Of a stretch of 64,000 bases of DNA, positions 19,573 to 27,998 are shown piece by piece. The position numbers were made by a program, and so were the translations under genes. This stretch comes from CAIWHR01 sp963734575 (GTDB lineage: Bacteria; Pseudomonadota; Gammaproteobacteria; Burkholderiales; Casimicrobiaceae): assembly GCA_963734575.1 (NCBI GenBank), contig CAVTHT010000021.1, positions 25,707-89,706 of the forward strand, written 5' to 3'. Numbering within the stretch: the first letter of the stretch is position 1; the number at the start of each line of letters is the position of its first letter. Below the pieces are notes generated by a model. That model searched no databases. It worked only from the letters and a program-made list of their open reading frames with translations, and was not told the DNA's origin.

Positions 19573-21648
19573 CCGACCTCGCCGGCAAGAACCTCCACCT
19601 CTGCTCGTGCAACGGCACGATGCCCCTCGCGCCCGACGAGCTCGCTCGCGCGCTGGGCCTCGATGCGCCGCCCCCCATTGCCACGTCGATGTGCCAGCGC
19701 CAGCTCGCGCAGTACGGCGAACGCGTGACGGGTGACGCCATCGTGGCGTGCACGCAGGAAGCGCGACTGCTCGGCGACGTCGCCGAGGAGACGGGGCGCA
19801 CTCAAGCGATACGTTTCGTCAACATCCGTGAAACCGGCGGCTGGTCTGCGGAGGCACGAGCCGCGACCCCGAAGATCGCGGCGCTGCTCGCGATGGCTGC
19901 GTTGCCCGAGCCCGAGCCGGTGCCGGCGGTGTCCTATCACTCGCAGGGCCAGCTGCTGATCGTCGGGCCCGCCGATGCAGCCCTGCACTGGGCCGGCGTG
20001 CTGCAGCCGCAGCTCGGCGTCACGGTGCTCGTCACCGGGCGCGCGACGGGCGCGGAGTTGCCCGCGGAGCGCGCGTTCCCCGTGTTCTCCGGAGCGCTCA
20101 CGCGCGTCTCGGGATGGCTCGGGGCGTTCGACGTCGAGTGGCGCCAGGACAATCCGATCGACCTCGATCTCTGCACGCGCTGCAATGCCTGCATCCGGGC
20201 GTGCCCGGAAGACGCGATCGACTTCAGCTACCAGATCGATCTCGAGCGCTGCAAGTCCCACCGCGCCTGCGTGGCGGCGTGCGGCGCGGTGCACGCGATC
20301 GACTTCAGCCGCTCCGACGTCGCGCGTTCCGATCGCTTCGATATCGTCCTCGACCTGCAGCGCGTGCCGCAGCTGCGAATGCACCAGCCGCCGCAGGGTT
20401 ATTTCGCCCCTGGAACGGATGCGATCGCCCAGGCGCAGGCGGTGGCCGGTCTTGCCGCGCATGGTCGGCGAATTCGAGAAGCCCAGGTATTTCGCCTATC
20501 GCAGCTCCATCTGCGCGCACAGCCGCTCGCAGAAGCTCGGCTGCCGCCAGTGCATCGACGTCTGCTCGACCGAGGCGATCAGCCCGGACGGCGATCACGT
20601 CCGCGTGGAGCCGCATCTGTGCATGGGTTGCGGCGCGTGCGCGACGGTGTGTCCGTCCGGCGCGATGACCTATGCTTTTCCGACCCTCGCGGACACCGGC
20701 AAGCGCATCAGGACGCTGCTCGCGACGTACGCCACGGCCGGCGGACAGGATGCGTGCGTGCTCGTGCATGCGGAGGCCGGGCGCGCCGCGCTCGCCACGC
20801 AGGCGCGCCGTCACCGCGGTCTCCCGGCGCGATTCATCCCGTTCGAAGTGCATCACGTCGCTTCGCTCGGCATCGACGCATGGCTCGCCGCGCTCGCGTA
20901 CGGCGCGAGCCAGGTCGCGGTGCTGCTCACCGGCGACGTCGCCCCCGAGTATCGCGAGGCCCTCGAGCGCGAGATGCGCGTGGCCGATACCATCGCCCAG
21001 GCGCTCGGCTACCAGGGCGAGCACTTCAGGGTGTTCGATGCACAGGATGCGCGCGCGCTGGACGCGGCGTTGTGGGCGTGGCGGCCCGCACTCGCGGTGC
21101 GCGCTCCCGCAGTGTTCGCGCTCACCACCGACAAGCGTGCGAGCACCGCGTTCGCCGTCGAGCATCTCGCGCGCCATGCGCCGACGCCCCAGGCGATCAT
21201 CGGCCTGCCGGCCCGCGCGCCGTTCGGCACGATCACGGTGAATCGCGACGCGTGCACGATGTGCCTCGCGTGTGTCGGAAGCTGCCCCGAAGGCGCGCTG
21301 CTCGATCACCAGGAAACGCCGCAGCTGCGCTTCATCGAGAGCAAGTGCGTCCAGTGCGGGCTGTGTGCGGTGACGTGCCCCGAAGCGGCCATTGCGCTGG
21401 TTCCGCGGCTCAACCTGCAGCCCGAGGCGAAGGCGCCGCGCGTCGTCAACGAAGCGGCGATCTTCCATTGCATCCGCTGCAACAAGCCGCTCGGCACCGA
21501 GAAGCTCATCGGCAACATGCTCGCGAAGCTCGCCGGCCACTCGATGTTCGCCGAGCCGGGGGCGCTGGAGCGGCTGAAAATGTGCGCGGACTGTCGCGTC
21601 GTCGACCTCATCAAGTCCGAGAAGAGCGTGGACGTGCGCCATGTCTGA
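19569..21648 (+). CDS. Five-cluster 4Fe-4S ferredoxin-type protein of FDH operon, frame-broken
   Basis: A large cytoplasmic iron-sulfur protein, about 692 residues when the single break near 20455 is bridged. The N-terminal part has CSCNGTMPL, TSMCQRQLAQYG and IVACTQEARLL, a cysteine pattern resembling the HdrA N-terminal region. Five ferredoxin motifs follow: CTRCNACIRACPEDA, CRQCIDVCSTEA, CMGCGACATVCPSGA, CTMCLACVGSCPEGA and CVQCGLCAVTCPEAA, plus late cysteines CIRCNKPLG and CADCRVVDL. Such proteins accompany DUF3305/3306 in FDH operons and presumably carry electrons or assist cluster assembly; no role is proven. It ends eight bases past the torD start. Confidence 0.87.
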
Positions 21649-22297
21649 GACGGCGGCTGCGGTCGCGCTGGCGCATCCGCTCGTGCCGGAAGACCAGGCG
21701 CGCGCCGATCTCTACGCGCTCCTCGGCCGGCTCTACGCCGCCGGCCCGGATGCCGCGCTGCTCGACGCCATCGCCCATGCCTCCGCCATGGGCATGCCGA
21801 CCCTCGTGGAGTCCCTCGACAGCAGCGCGGCCCGCCTGGCGGAACGCTGGGATGCCTTGCGCGCGGCGAGCAGCGTGATGGATCCGGAAGCCGCCGCGCA
21901 GGAATACGTGGATCTCTTCATCGGCGTGGGACACAGTGAAGTGAACCTGCACGCGTCGCACTGGCTCACCGGCTTCATGATGGACAAGCCGCTCGTCGAG
22001 GTGCGCGCGACGCTTGCGACCCTTGGTCTCGGGCGCAAACCGGGCGTGGTGATGGTCGAGGATCACGCCGCCGCGCTGTTCGAGACGATGCGTCTTCTGG
22101 TCGCCGGCCACGACGACCGGTCCCCGGCGTCGCTCGCCGAACAGAGGATGTTCTTCGAGCGACACATTGCGCCATGGATCGAGCGATGCTGCAATGCAAT
22201 AACCGTGAATTCTGTTGCCAACTATTACCGGCGAGTAGCAGAATTCACGGAATCTTACGTGGCGCTCGAACGTGACTCGTTCGCCATGGAATCCTGA
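21641..22297 (+). CDS. TorD/DmsD-family molybdoenzyme chaperone
   Basis: A 218-residue all-helical chaperone that should bind the Tat leader of the formate dehydrogenase catalytic subunit and hold it until cofactor insertion. The features are DQARADLYALLGRLYAAGPD, the family element AAQEYVDLFIGVGHSEVNLH, LTGFMMDKPLVEVRATL and the EDH motif in VMVEDHAAALFETMR. It overlaps the end of the ferredoxin gene and directly precedes the Tat-target protein and catalytic subunit genes. The last stretch of its DNA is noticeably AT-rich against its surroundings. Confidence 0.9.
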   Translation: MSETAAAVALAHPLVPEDQARADLYALLGRLYAAGPDAALLDAIAHASAMGMPTLVESLDSSAARLAERWDALRAASSVMDPEAAAQEYVDLFIGVGHSEVNLHASHWLTGFMMDKPLVEVRATLATLGLGRKPGVVMVEDHAAALFETMRLLVAGHDDRSPASLAEQRMFFERHIAPWIERCCNAITVNSVANYYRRVAEFTESYVALERDSFAMES

Positions 22298-22329
22298 TTA
22301 TTACGTCACGCGGTCACTTCGGAGGTCGT

Positions 22330-22581
22330 ATGAGCAAGCCCACGGCTAAGCCGGGCCCCGGCACGCCTGTCTCCGCATCCTCTTCCGCCACCGCCGACCT
22401 CAAGCGGCGCCGGTTCCTGTTCTCGCTTTCCGCTGGCGGCGCCGGCGCTGCCGCGGCCGCGGTGGCTGCGGTCCCCGCGGTTGCCGCGGTCATTCCCGCC
22501 GCTGCGCAGAACGCGCCGGATGCATCCGGATACCGCGAAACCGAACACGTGCGTCAGTACTACCGCACCGCAAAACTCTAG
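22330..22581 (+). CDS. Formate dehydrogenase-region Tat-target small protein
   Basis: An 83-residue protein. A twin-arginine-like signal with KRRRFLFSLSAGG is followed by a long Ala/Val hydrophobic stretch, then NAPDASGYRETEHVRQYYRT. This fits the family of short Tat-signal proteins encoded just before FDH catalytic subunits (the 'formate dehydrogenase region TAT target' family). Function is unknown; a role in assembling or anchoring the periplasmic enzyme is plausible. GGAGG precedes the ATG. It is complete, not a truncated gene. Confidence 0.85.
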   Translation: MSKPTAKPGPGTPVSASSSATADLKRRRFLFSLSAGGAGAAAAAVAAVPAVAAVIPAAAQNAPDASGYRETEHVRQYYRTAKL

Positions 22582-22595
22582 GAGGAGGAAGGATC

Positions 22596-25499
22596 ATGCT
22601 GCTGACCAAAAAAAGCGAAGGCATCGCGGCAGCCGGTCCGCGTCTTCGCCGCCTCGCGGGAGCGAAGCTCTCGACGATGGATCGGCGGACGTTTCTGAAG
22701 CGCTCGGGCCTCGTTGCAGGGGCCGGGGCGTTCGCGAGCCAGCTTCCGTACGGCGCGATCGGCAAGGCCGAGGCGGCGAAGGAAGGCGAGGCCGTGAAGC
22801 GCGAGGTGCACCGTACCGTGTGCACGCACTGCTCGGTCGGCTGCGCCATCGACGCCGTCGTCGAGAACGGCGTGTGGGTACGGCAGGAGCCGGTGTTCGA
22901 TTCGCCGCTCAACCTGGGCGCGCATTGCGCCAAAGGCGCGTCGATCCGCGAGCACGGCCACGGCGAGTTCCGGCTCAAGACGCCGATGAAGCTCGTCAAC
23001 GGCAAGTACCAGAAGATCAGCTGGGATCAGGCGATCAACGAGGTCGGCGACAAGCTTCTTGCCCTGCGCAAGGAAGCGGGCCCCGACTCCGTGTTCTGGG
23101 TCGGCAGCTCGAAGCACAGCAACGAGCAAAGCTATCTCATGCGCAAGTTCGTGTCGTACTTCGGCACGAACAACTGCGACCACCAGGCGCGCATCTGCCA
23201 CTCCACCACGGTCGCGGGCGTCGCGAACACGTGGGGCTACGGCGCGATGACCAATTCGTACAACGACATGGGCAACAGCAAGTGTGCGTTGTACATCGGC
23301 TCGAATGCGGCCGAGGCGCACCCGGTGTCGATGCTGCACATGCTGCACGCGAAGGAGAACGGCGCCAAGATGATCGTGGTCGATCCGCGGTTCACGCGCA
23401 CCGCGGCGAAAGCCGACGAGTACGTGCGCATCCGCTCCGGCACCGACGTCGCGTTCCTGTTCGGCCTCCTGTACCACATCTTCAAGAACGGCTGGGAGGA
23501 CAAGCAGTACATCCACGACCGCGTCTACGGCATGGACAAGGTGCGCGAGGACGTCATGGCGAAGTGGACGCCCGAGAACGTCCAGAACGTCTGCGGCGTG
23601 CCCGAAGCCCAGATGTACAAGGTCGCCGAGATGATGGCCAAGAACCGGCCGTCGACGCTCGTGTGGTGCATGGGCCAGACCCAGCACACGATCGGCAATG
23701 CGATGGTGCGTGCGTCGTGCATCGTGCAGCTCGCCCTCGGCAACATCGGTGTCGCCGGCGGTGGCGCGAACATCTTCCGCGGCCACGACAACGTGCAGGG
23801 CGCCACGGACATCGGCCCCAATCCCGATTCACTGCCGGGCTACTACGGTCTCGCTGCGGGCTCCTGGAAGCACTGGGCCGCGGTGTGGGGCGTGCCTTAC
23901 GACTGGATCGCCAAGCAGTTCGCGCCGGGCATGATGGAAAAGCCCGGCATGACGGTGTCGCGCTGGATCGACGGCGTGCTCGAGAAGAACGAGCTGATCG
24001 ACCAGGATTCGAACCTGCGCGCGATCGTCTACTGGGGCCATGCGCCGAACAGCCAGACGCGCGGCAAGGAAATGGTCGAGGCGATGAAGAAGCTCGACCT
24101 CATCGTGGTGGTCGACCCGTATCCCTCCGCCACGGCCGCGATGGCCGCAATGGTGCGCAAGGACGGGGTCTACCTGCTGCCCGCGGCTACGCAGCTCGAG
24201 ACCTCGGGATCGGTGACGGCCTCCAACCGCTCGCTGCAGTGGCGCGAACGCGTCATCACGCCGCTGTTCGAGTCCCAGACCGACCACGCGATCATGTATG
24301 CCTTCGCGAAGAAGTTCGGCTTCGGTCCCGAGTTCGTGAAGAACTACAAGATGGTGAAGCCGGATGGTGACGCGAAGTGGGAAGAGCCGGAACCGGAGTC
24401 GATCCTGCGCGAGGTCAACAAGGGCAGCTGGACCATCGGCTACACGGGTCAATCGCCGGAGCGCCTCAAGCTGCACATGAAGAACATGAACACCTTCGAC
24501 GTGAAGACGCTCCGCGCGAAGGGCGGTCCGTGCGACGGCGATTACTTCGGACTGCCGTGGCCGTGCTACGGCACGCCGGAGATCAAGCATCCCGGCTCGC
24601 CGAACCTGTACATGGAATCGCGCTCGATGATGGAGGGCGGCGGCTGCTTCCGCGCCAACTTCGGCGTGGAGCGCGACGGCGTCAACCTGCTCGCCGAGGA
24701 CGGCTCGTTTCCGAAGGATTGCGAGATCACCACCGGCTACCCGGAGTTCGACCACGTGCTCATGAAGAAGCTGGGCTGGTGGGAGGAGCTGACGGAAGAG
24801 GAGAAGAAGGCGGCGGAAGGCAAGAACTGGAAGACCGACCTTTCGGGCGGCATCCAGCGCGTCACGATGAAGCATGGCGCGCATCCCTGGGGCAACGCGA
24901 AGGCGCGCGCCGTCGTGTGGAACTTCCCCGACGGCATTCCGCAGCATCGCGAGCCGATCTACTCGCCGCGCCCGGACCTCGTCGAGAAGTATCCGACGCA
25001 CGACGACAAGAAGGCCTTCTGGCGCCTGCCGACGCTGTACAAGACGGTGCAGGAGAAGAACAAGGACATCTCCAAGGACTTTCCGCTGATCCTCACCAGC
25101 GGACGCCTCGTCGAGTACGAGGGCGGCGGCGACGAGACGCGCTCCAATCCGTGGCTCGCCGAGCTGCAGCAGGAGAACTTCGTCGAGATCAGTCCGAAGG
25201 ATGCCAACGACCGCGGCGTGCGCGACGGCGAGTACGTGTGGGTGAAGACGCCGACCGGCGCACAGATCAAGGTCAAGGCGCTCGTGACCGATCGCGTGGG
25301 CCCGGGAACGACGTTCATCCCGTTCCATTTCGCTGGCTGGTGGATGGGCAAGGACATGCTCGAGTACTACCCCGAGGGCGCCCACCCCGTCGTGCGCGGC
25401 GAGGCCGTCAACACGGCGACGACGTACGGCTACGACTCCGTCACCATGATGCAGGAAACGAAGACGACGCTCTGCCAGGTCGCCAAGATGACCGCATAA
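22596..25499 (+). CDS. fdhA: Formate dehydrogenase, molybdenum catalytic (alpha) subunit
   Basis: It oxidises formate to CO2 at a Mo-bis(guanine dinucleotide) centre. The 967-residue protein has a Tat signal with DRRTFLKRSG near residue 30, so it is exported. An N-terminal [4Fe-4S] site uses Cys76, Cys79, Cys83 and Cys111 (CTHCSVGC, then AHCAKG). The metal ligand lies in DHQARICHSTTVAG: Cys201, encoded TGC, in place of selenocysteine. The C-terminus is the molybdopterin dinucleotide-binding domain (LILTSGRLVEYEGGGDETRS). A strong ribosome site GGAGGAGGAAGG precedes the ATG. The frame is intact. Confidence 0.97.
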   Translation: MLLTKKSEGIAAAGPRLRRLAGAKLSTMDRRTFLKRSGLVAGAGAFASQLPYGAIGKAEAAKEGEAVKREVHRTVCTHCSVGCAIDAVVENGVWVRQEPVFDSPLNLGAHCAKGASIREHGHGEFRLKTPMKLVNGKYQKISWDQAINEVGDKLLALRKEAGPDSVFWVGSSKHSNEQSYLMRKFVSYFGTNNCDHQARICHSTTVAGVANTWGYGAMTNSYNDMGNSKCALYIGSNAAEAHPVSMLHMLHAKENGAKMIVVDPRFTRTAAKADEYVRIRSGTDVAFLFGLLYHIFKNGWEDKQYIHDRVYGMDKVREDVMAKWTPENVQNVCGVPEAQMYKVAEMMAKNRPSTLVWCMGQTQHTIGNAMVRASCIVQLALGNIGVAGGGANIFRGHDNVQGATDIGPNPDSLPGYYGLAAGSWKHWAAVWGVPYDWIAKQFAPGMMEKPGMTVSRWIDGVLEKNELIDQDSNLRAIVYWGHAPNSQTRGKEMVEAMKKLDLIVVVDPYPSATAAMAAMVRKDGVYLLPAATQLETSGSVTASNRSLQWRERVITPLFESQTDHAIMYAFAKKFGFGPEFVKNYKMVKPDGDAKWEEPEPESILREVNKGSWTIGYTGQSPERLKLHMKNMNTFDVKTLRAKGGPCDGDYFGLPWPCYGTPEIKHPGSPNLYMESRSMMEGGGCFRANFGVERDGVNLLAEDGSFPKDCEITTGYPEFDHVLMKKLGWWEELTEEEKKAAEGKNWKTDLSGGIQRVTMKHGAHPWGNAKARAVVWNFPDGIPQHREPIYSPRPDLVEKYPTHDDKKAFWRLPTLYKTVQEKNKDISKDFPLILTSGRLVEYEGGGDETRSNPWLAELQQENFVEISPKDANDRGVRDGEYVWVKTPTGAQIKVKALVTDRVGPGTTFIPFHFAGWWMGKDMLEYYPEGAHPVVRGEAVNTATTYGYDSVTMMQETKTTLCQVAKMTA

Positions 25500-25536
25500 C
25501 GCGCCGCCACACGCGAAAGCCCGAGGAGAAGGAACG

Positions 25537-26187
25537 ATGGCCCGAATGAAGTTTCTGTGCGATGCCGAGCGTTGCATCGAATGCAACGGCTGCGTCACCG
25601 CATGCAAGCAGGAGCACGACATTCCGTGGGGCGTGAACCGCCGGCGCGTCGTGACGATCAACGACGGCGTGCCCGGCGAGCGTTCGATCTCGGTGGCGTG
25701 CATGCACTGCTCCGATGCGCCGTGCATGGCGGTCTGCCCGGTCGACTGCTTCTACAAGAGCGACGATGGCGTGGTGCTGCACGACAAGGACCTGTGCATC
25801 GGCTGCGGGTACTGCTTCTACGCCTGCCCCTTCGGCGCGCCGCAGTTCCCGCAGGCCGGCGCGTTCGGCGTGCGCGGCAAGATGGACAAGTGCACGTTCT
25901 GCGCCGGCGGCCCCGAGGCGGACGGCTCGGAGGCCGAGTACCAGAAGTACGGCCGCAACCGTCTTGCGGAGGGCAAGCTGCCGGTGTGCGCCGAGATGTG
26001 CTCGACCAAGGCGCTGCTGGGCGGCGATGGCGACGTCGTCGCGGACATCTATCGCCAGCGCGTGATGACGCGTGGCAAGGCCGCCGAGGTGTGGGGGTGG
26101 GCCACCGCGTACGGCAGGCCCGACACGCAGGGTGGCCAGCCCGGCGTGCAGCCGCCGCAGGCTCCCGCCGGAGGCGCCAAATCATGA
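25537..26187 (+). CDS. fdhB: Formate dehydrogenase iron-sulfur (beta) subunit
   Basis: A 216-residue electron-transfer subunit carrying four [4Fe-4S] clusters. The motifs are CIECNGCVTACKQEHDI, CMHCSDAPCMAVCPVDC, CIGCGYCFYACPFGAPQF, and CTFCAGG paired with CAEMCSTKALLGG. It passes electrons from the catalytic subunit to cytochrome b and travels with it through the Tat system, having no signal of its own. An AGGAGAAGGA ribosome site precedes the ATG. Its stop overlaps the lipoprotein start (ATGA). Confidence 0.96.
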   Translation: MARMKFLCDAERCIECNGCVTACKQEHDIPWGVNRRRVVTINDGVPGERSISVACMHCSDAPCMAVCPVDCFYKSDDGVVLHDKDLCIGCGYCFYACPFGAPQFPQAGAFGVRGKMDKCTFCAGGPEADGSEAEYQKYGRNRLAEGKLPVCAEMCSTKALLGGDGDVVADIYRQRVMTRGKAAEVWGWATAYGRPDTQGGQPGVQPPQAPAGGAKS

Positions 26188-26411
26188 TCAAGACCAGCAT
26201 TGCCGGGGCACTGCTGATGGCGGCCGCCGCGTTCGCGCTGAGCGGCTGCGGCGAGCGTCCGCAGGTCGTGCAATACAAGCAGGGCCGCTATCAGGGCAAG
26301 CCGGACACGCCGCCGTACCAGGGTGCGCCGTTCAATGGCGATCAAAAGCAGTGGGACGACGCCATTCGCACCCGGAACCAATACCAGAACGAATACAAGC
26401 GGACCAGCTGA
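26184..26411 (+). CDS. Small lipoprotein between FDH beta and gamma subunits
   Basis: A 75-residue protein translationally coupled to fdhB by an ATGA overlap. The signal MIKTSIAGALLMAAAAFALSG ends at a lipobox with Cys22 (LSGC), followed by GERPQVVQYKQGRYQGKPD and a Gln/Asn/Tyr-rich hydrophilic end (KQWDDAIRTRNQYQNEY). No domain is recognised. Its invariable place between the membrane and iron-sulfur subunits suggests a periplasmic accessory of the complex. This is inferred from position only. Confidence 0.8.
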   Translation: MIKTSIAGALLMAAAAFALSGCGERPQVVQYKQGRYQGKPDTPPYQGAPFNGDQKQWDDAIRTRNQYQNEYKRTS

Positions 26412-26428
26412 CCGGTCCCGGAGGAAGC

Positions 26429-27487
26429 ATGCCCAGCATCTCGATCGTTCGAGCGGCGGCGATCGCCGCGGCCGCGGTTTGCTTCGCGGGACTCGCCGCG
26501 GCGCAGTCGCCGGCCGTCAACCAGAAGGAAGGCGATTTCGCAGCGGCGCAGCAGCAGCGCCAGGTGGTGCAGCCTTACAACAACGCGCCGGTCTGGAAGG
26601 AAGTCCGCTCAGGACTCCCGCAGTACACGAGCATTCCCGGTCGCGAGACCAACGTGCTGATCCAGCCCGAAGGTCAGACGTGGCGCGCCGCGCGGGTCCC
26701 GATCTCGACGACGGGGGGTTTCATCTTCGCGCTCGCGCTGCTCGGCATCGTGGTGTTCTACACGTGGCGCGGCCCCATCGTCACGCACGAACGCGCGACC
26801 GGACATCTCATCCGGCGATACACCGCGGCCGAGCGCACCGTGCACTGGACCGTCGCGATCACGTTCGTGATCCTCGGGCTCACCGGCCTGTTGATCACGT
26901 TCGGCAAGGCCGTGCTGCTGCCGCTGATCGGCTACACGCTGTTCTCGTGGCTCGCGATCCTCTCGAAGAACCTGCACAACTTCACCGGGCCGGTCTTCGC
27001 GATGGCGTTGCCCATCATGATCATCGTGTTCCTGCGCGAGAACCTGCCGCGGGCGTACGACTGGGTCTGGATCAAGCGCTTCGGCGGCATGCTCGACCGG
27101 TCGGGCAAGGCGCACGTTCCTTCGGGCAAGGCCAACGCCGGGCAGAAGGCGCTGTTCTGGCTGATGGTGGTCGCTGCCGGACTGACGCTGGTCGTGACTG
27201 GACTGATCCTCGACTTCCCGAACTTCAACCAGACGCGCCAGACGATGCAGATCGCGAACGTGGTGCACATGATCGCCGGGATGGTCGGCGTCACGCTCGC
27301 CAGCGCGCACATCTATCTCGGCACGATCGGCATGCGCGGCGCGTACGAGGCCATGCGGTATGGCTACGTCGACGAGAGCTGGGCGCGCGAGCACCACGAA
27401 TACTGGTACCAGGAAGTGATGGAAGACAAGGCTGCACGTGGCCTGGACGTTGCCACCGCTGCGCCGGTCCGCCCTCACGCCGCATGA
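26429..27487 (+). CDS. fdhC: Formate dehydrogenase cytochrome b (gamma) subunit
   Basis: A 352-residue inner-membrane diheme cytochrome b that passes formate electrons to quinone. A signal-like N-terminal segment (to ~25) and a Gln-rich periplasmic stretch precede the helices: GFIFALALLGIVVFYTW, then ERTVHWTVAITFVILGLTGL, GPVFAMALPIMIIVFL, LFWLMVVAAGLTLVVTGLIL and VVHMIAGMVGVTLASAHIYL. Histidines suitable as heme ligands sit in AERTVHW, NLHNF, VVHMI and ASAHIY. The ribosome site is GGAGGAA. The C-terminal helix ends EYWYQEVMEDKA, typical of FDH gamma chains. Confidence 0.95.
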   Translation: MPSISIVRAAAIAAAAVCFAGLAAAQSPAVNQKEGDFAAAQQQRQVVQPYNNAPVWKEVRSGLPQYTSIPGRETNVLIQPEGQTWRAARVPISTTGGFIFALALLGIVVFYTWRGPIVTHERATGHLIRRYTAAERTVHWTVAITFVILGLTGLLITFGKAVLLPLIGYTLFSWLAILSKNLHNFTGPVFAMALPIMIIVFLRENLPRAYDWVWIKRFGGMLDRSGKAHVPSGKANAGQKALFWLMVVAAGLTLVVTGLILDFPNFNQTRQTMQIANVVHMIAGMVGVTLASAHIYLGTIGMRGAYEAMRYGYVDESWAREHHEYWYQEVMEDKAARGLDVATAAPVRPHAA

Positions 27488-27503
27488 TCCACGAGGAATC
27501 ACG

Positions 27504-27915
27504 ATGACGACGACGACATGGAAGGCACTGCTGACGGCCGGATTGGTCGTGGCGACGTTCGGTGTGGCGGTAGCCAAGCTGCCGCCGCCCCCGCCGATGG
27601 ACGAGAAGGCCAAGGCTGCCGCCGAGGAGAAGAAGGCCAAGGATGCCGCCGCGGCCGAGCTCGCGAAGGCGCAGCTCGCCAAGGCCGAGGATCGCGTGGT
27701 AGCCCGCTACATCGCGGAGCAGAAGGCGAAGGGCATCACCGTGCATCCGACGCCGATCGCGATCGACAGGCGCGCCCGTCATGACCGCGCAAGGCAATAC
27801 GCCTGCGGGAGGCGCGACAGGTCAGTCGGCCGATGCCAAGGCGCCCGCGAAGCCCGGCGGCGCGTCCGCGCCGGCGACGGGTCCCGATGCGGCCAAGGAT
27901 TCGAAACAGAAGTAG
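27504..27915 (+). CDS. Small exported Lys/Ala/Pro-rich protein, last gene of FDH operon, frame-broken
   Basis: A signal peptide (TWKALLTAGLVVATFGVAVA) leads into KLPPPPPMDEKAKAAAEEKK, an Ala/Lys/Glu helix and RYIAEQKAKGITVHPTPIAI. Removing one extra A near 27769 (GAC-A-GGC) continues the frame as GAPVMTAQGNTPAGGATGQS to a TAG at 27913, just before a strong terminator. Without correction the frame runs on without the expected end. Length is then about 136 residues. No domain is recognised. It is likely periplasmic and co-transcribed with the FDH genes. Confidence 0.65.
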
Positions 27916-27937
27916 GCCGGTCGTCGCGGCACGAAAG

Positions 27938-27965
27938 GACAGGGCGCGTTGCCCTGTCTTTTTTT
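27938..27965 (+). terminator. Rho-independent terminator of the FDH operon
   Basis: GACAGGGC and GCCCTGTC form an eight-pair stem with a GCGTT loop, followed at once by seven T residues. It lies 22 bases after the last operon stop. The minus-strand phospholipase gene ends just beyond it. Confidence 0.92.
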
Positions 27966-27998
27966 GGGCGTTGCCGCGCGCGCTTGCGCGGGCAAGCG

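Noticed and set aside
22330..22581. Tat-signal frame as a truncated fragment of fdhA
   Set aside because: It has its own ribosome site, stop and conserved end, and fits a known short family found in front of FDH genes.
23190..23200. Selenocysteine in formate dehydrogenase
   Set aside because: The metal-ligand codon is TGC (Cys201), not TGA, and no insertion element follows it.
23829..25727. 632-residue minus-strand frame opposite fdhA
   Set aside because: Antisense shadow with low-complexity composition. FdhA covers the stretch on the other strand with intact motifs.
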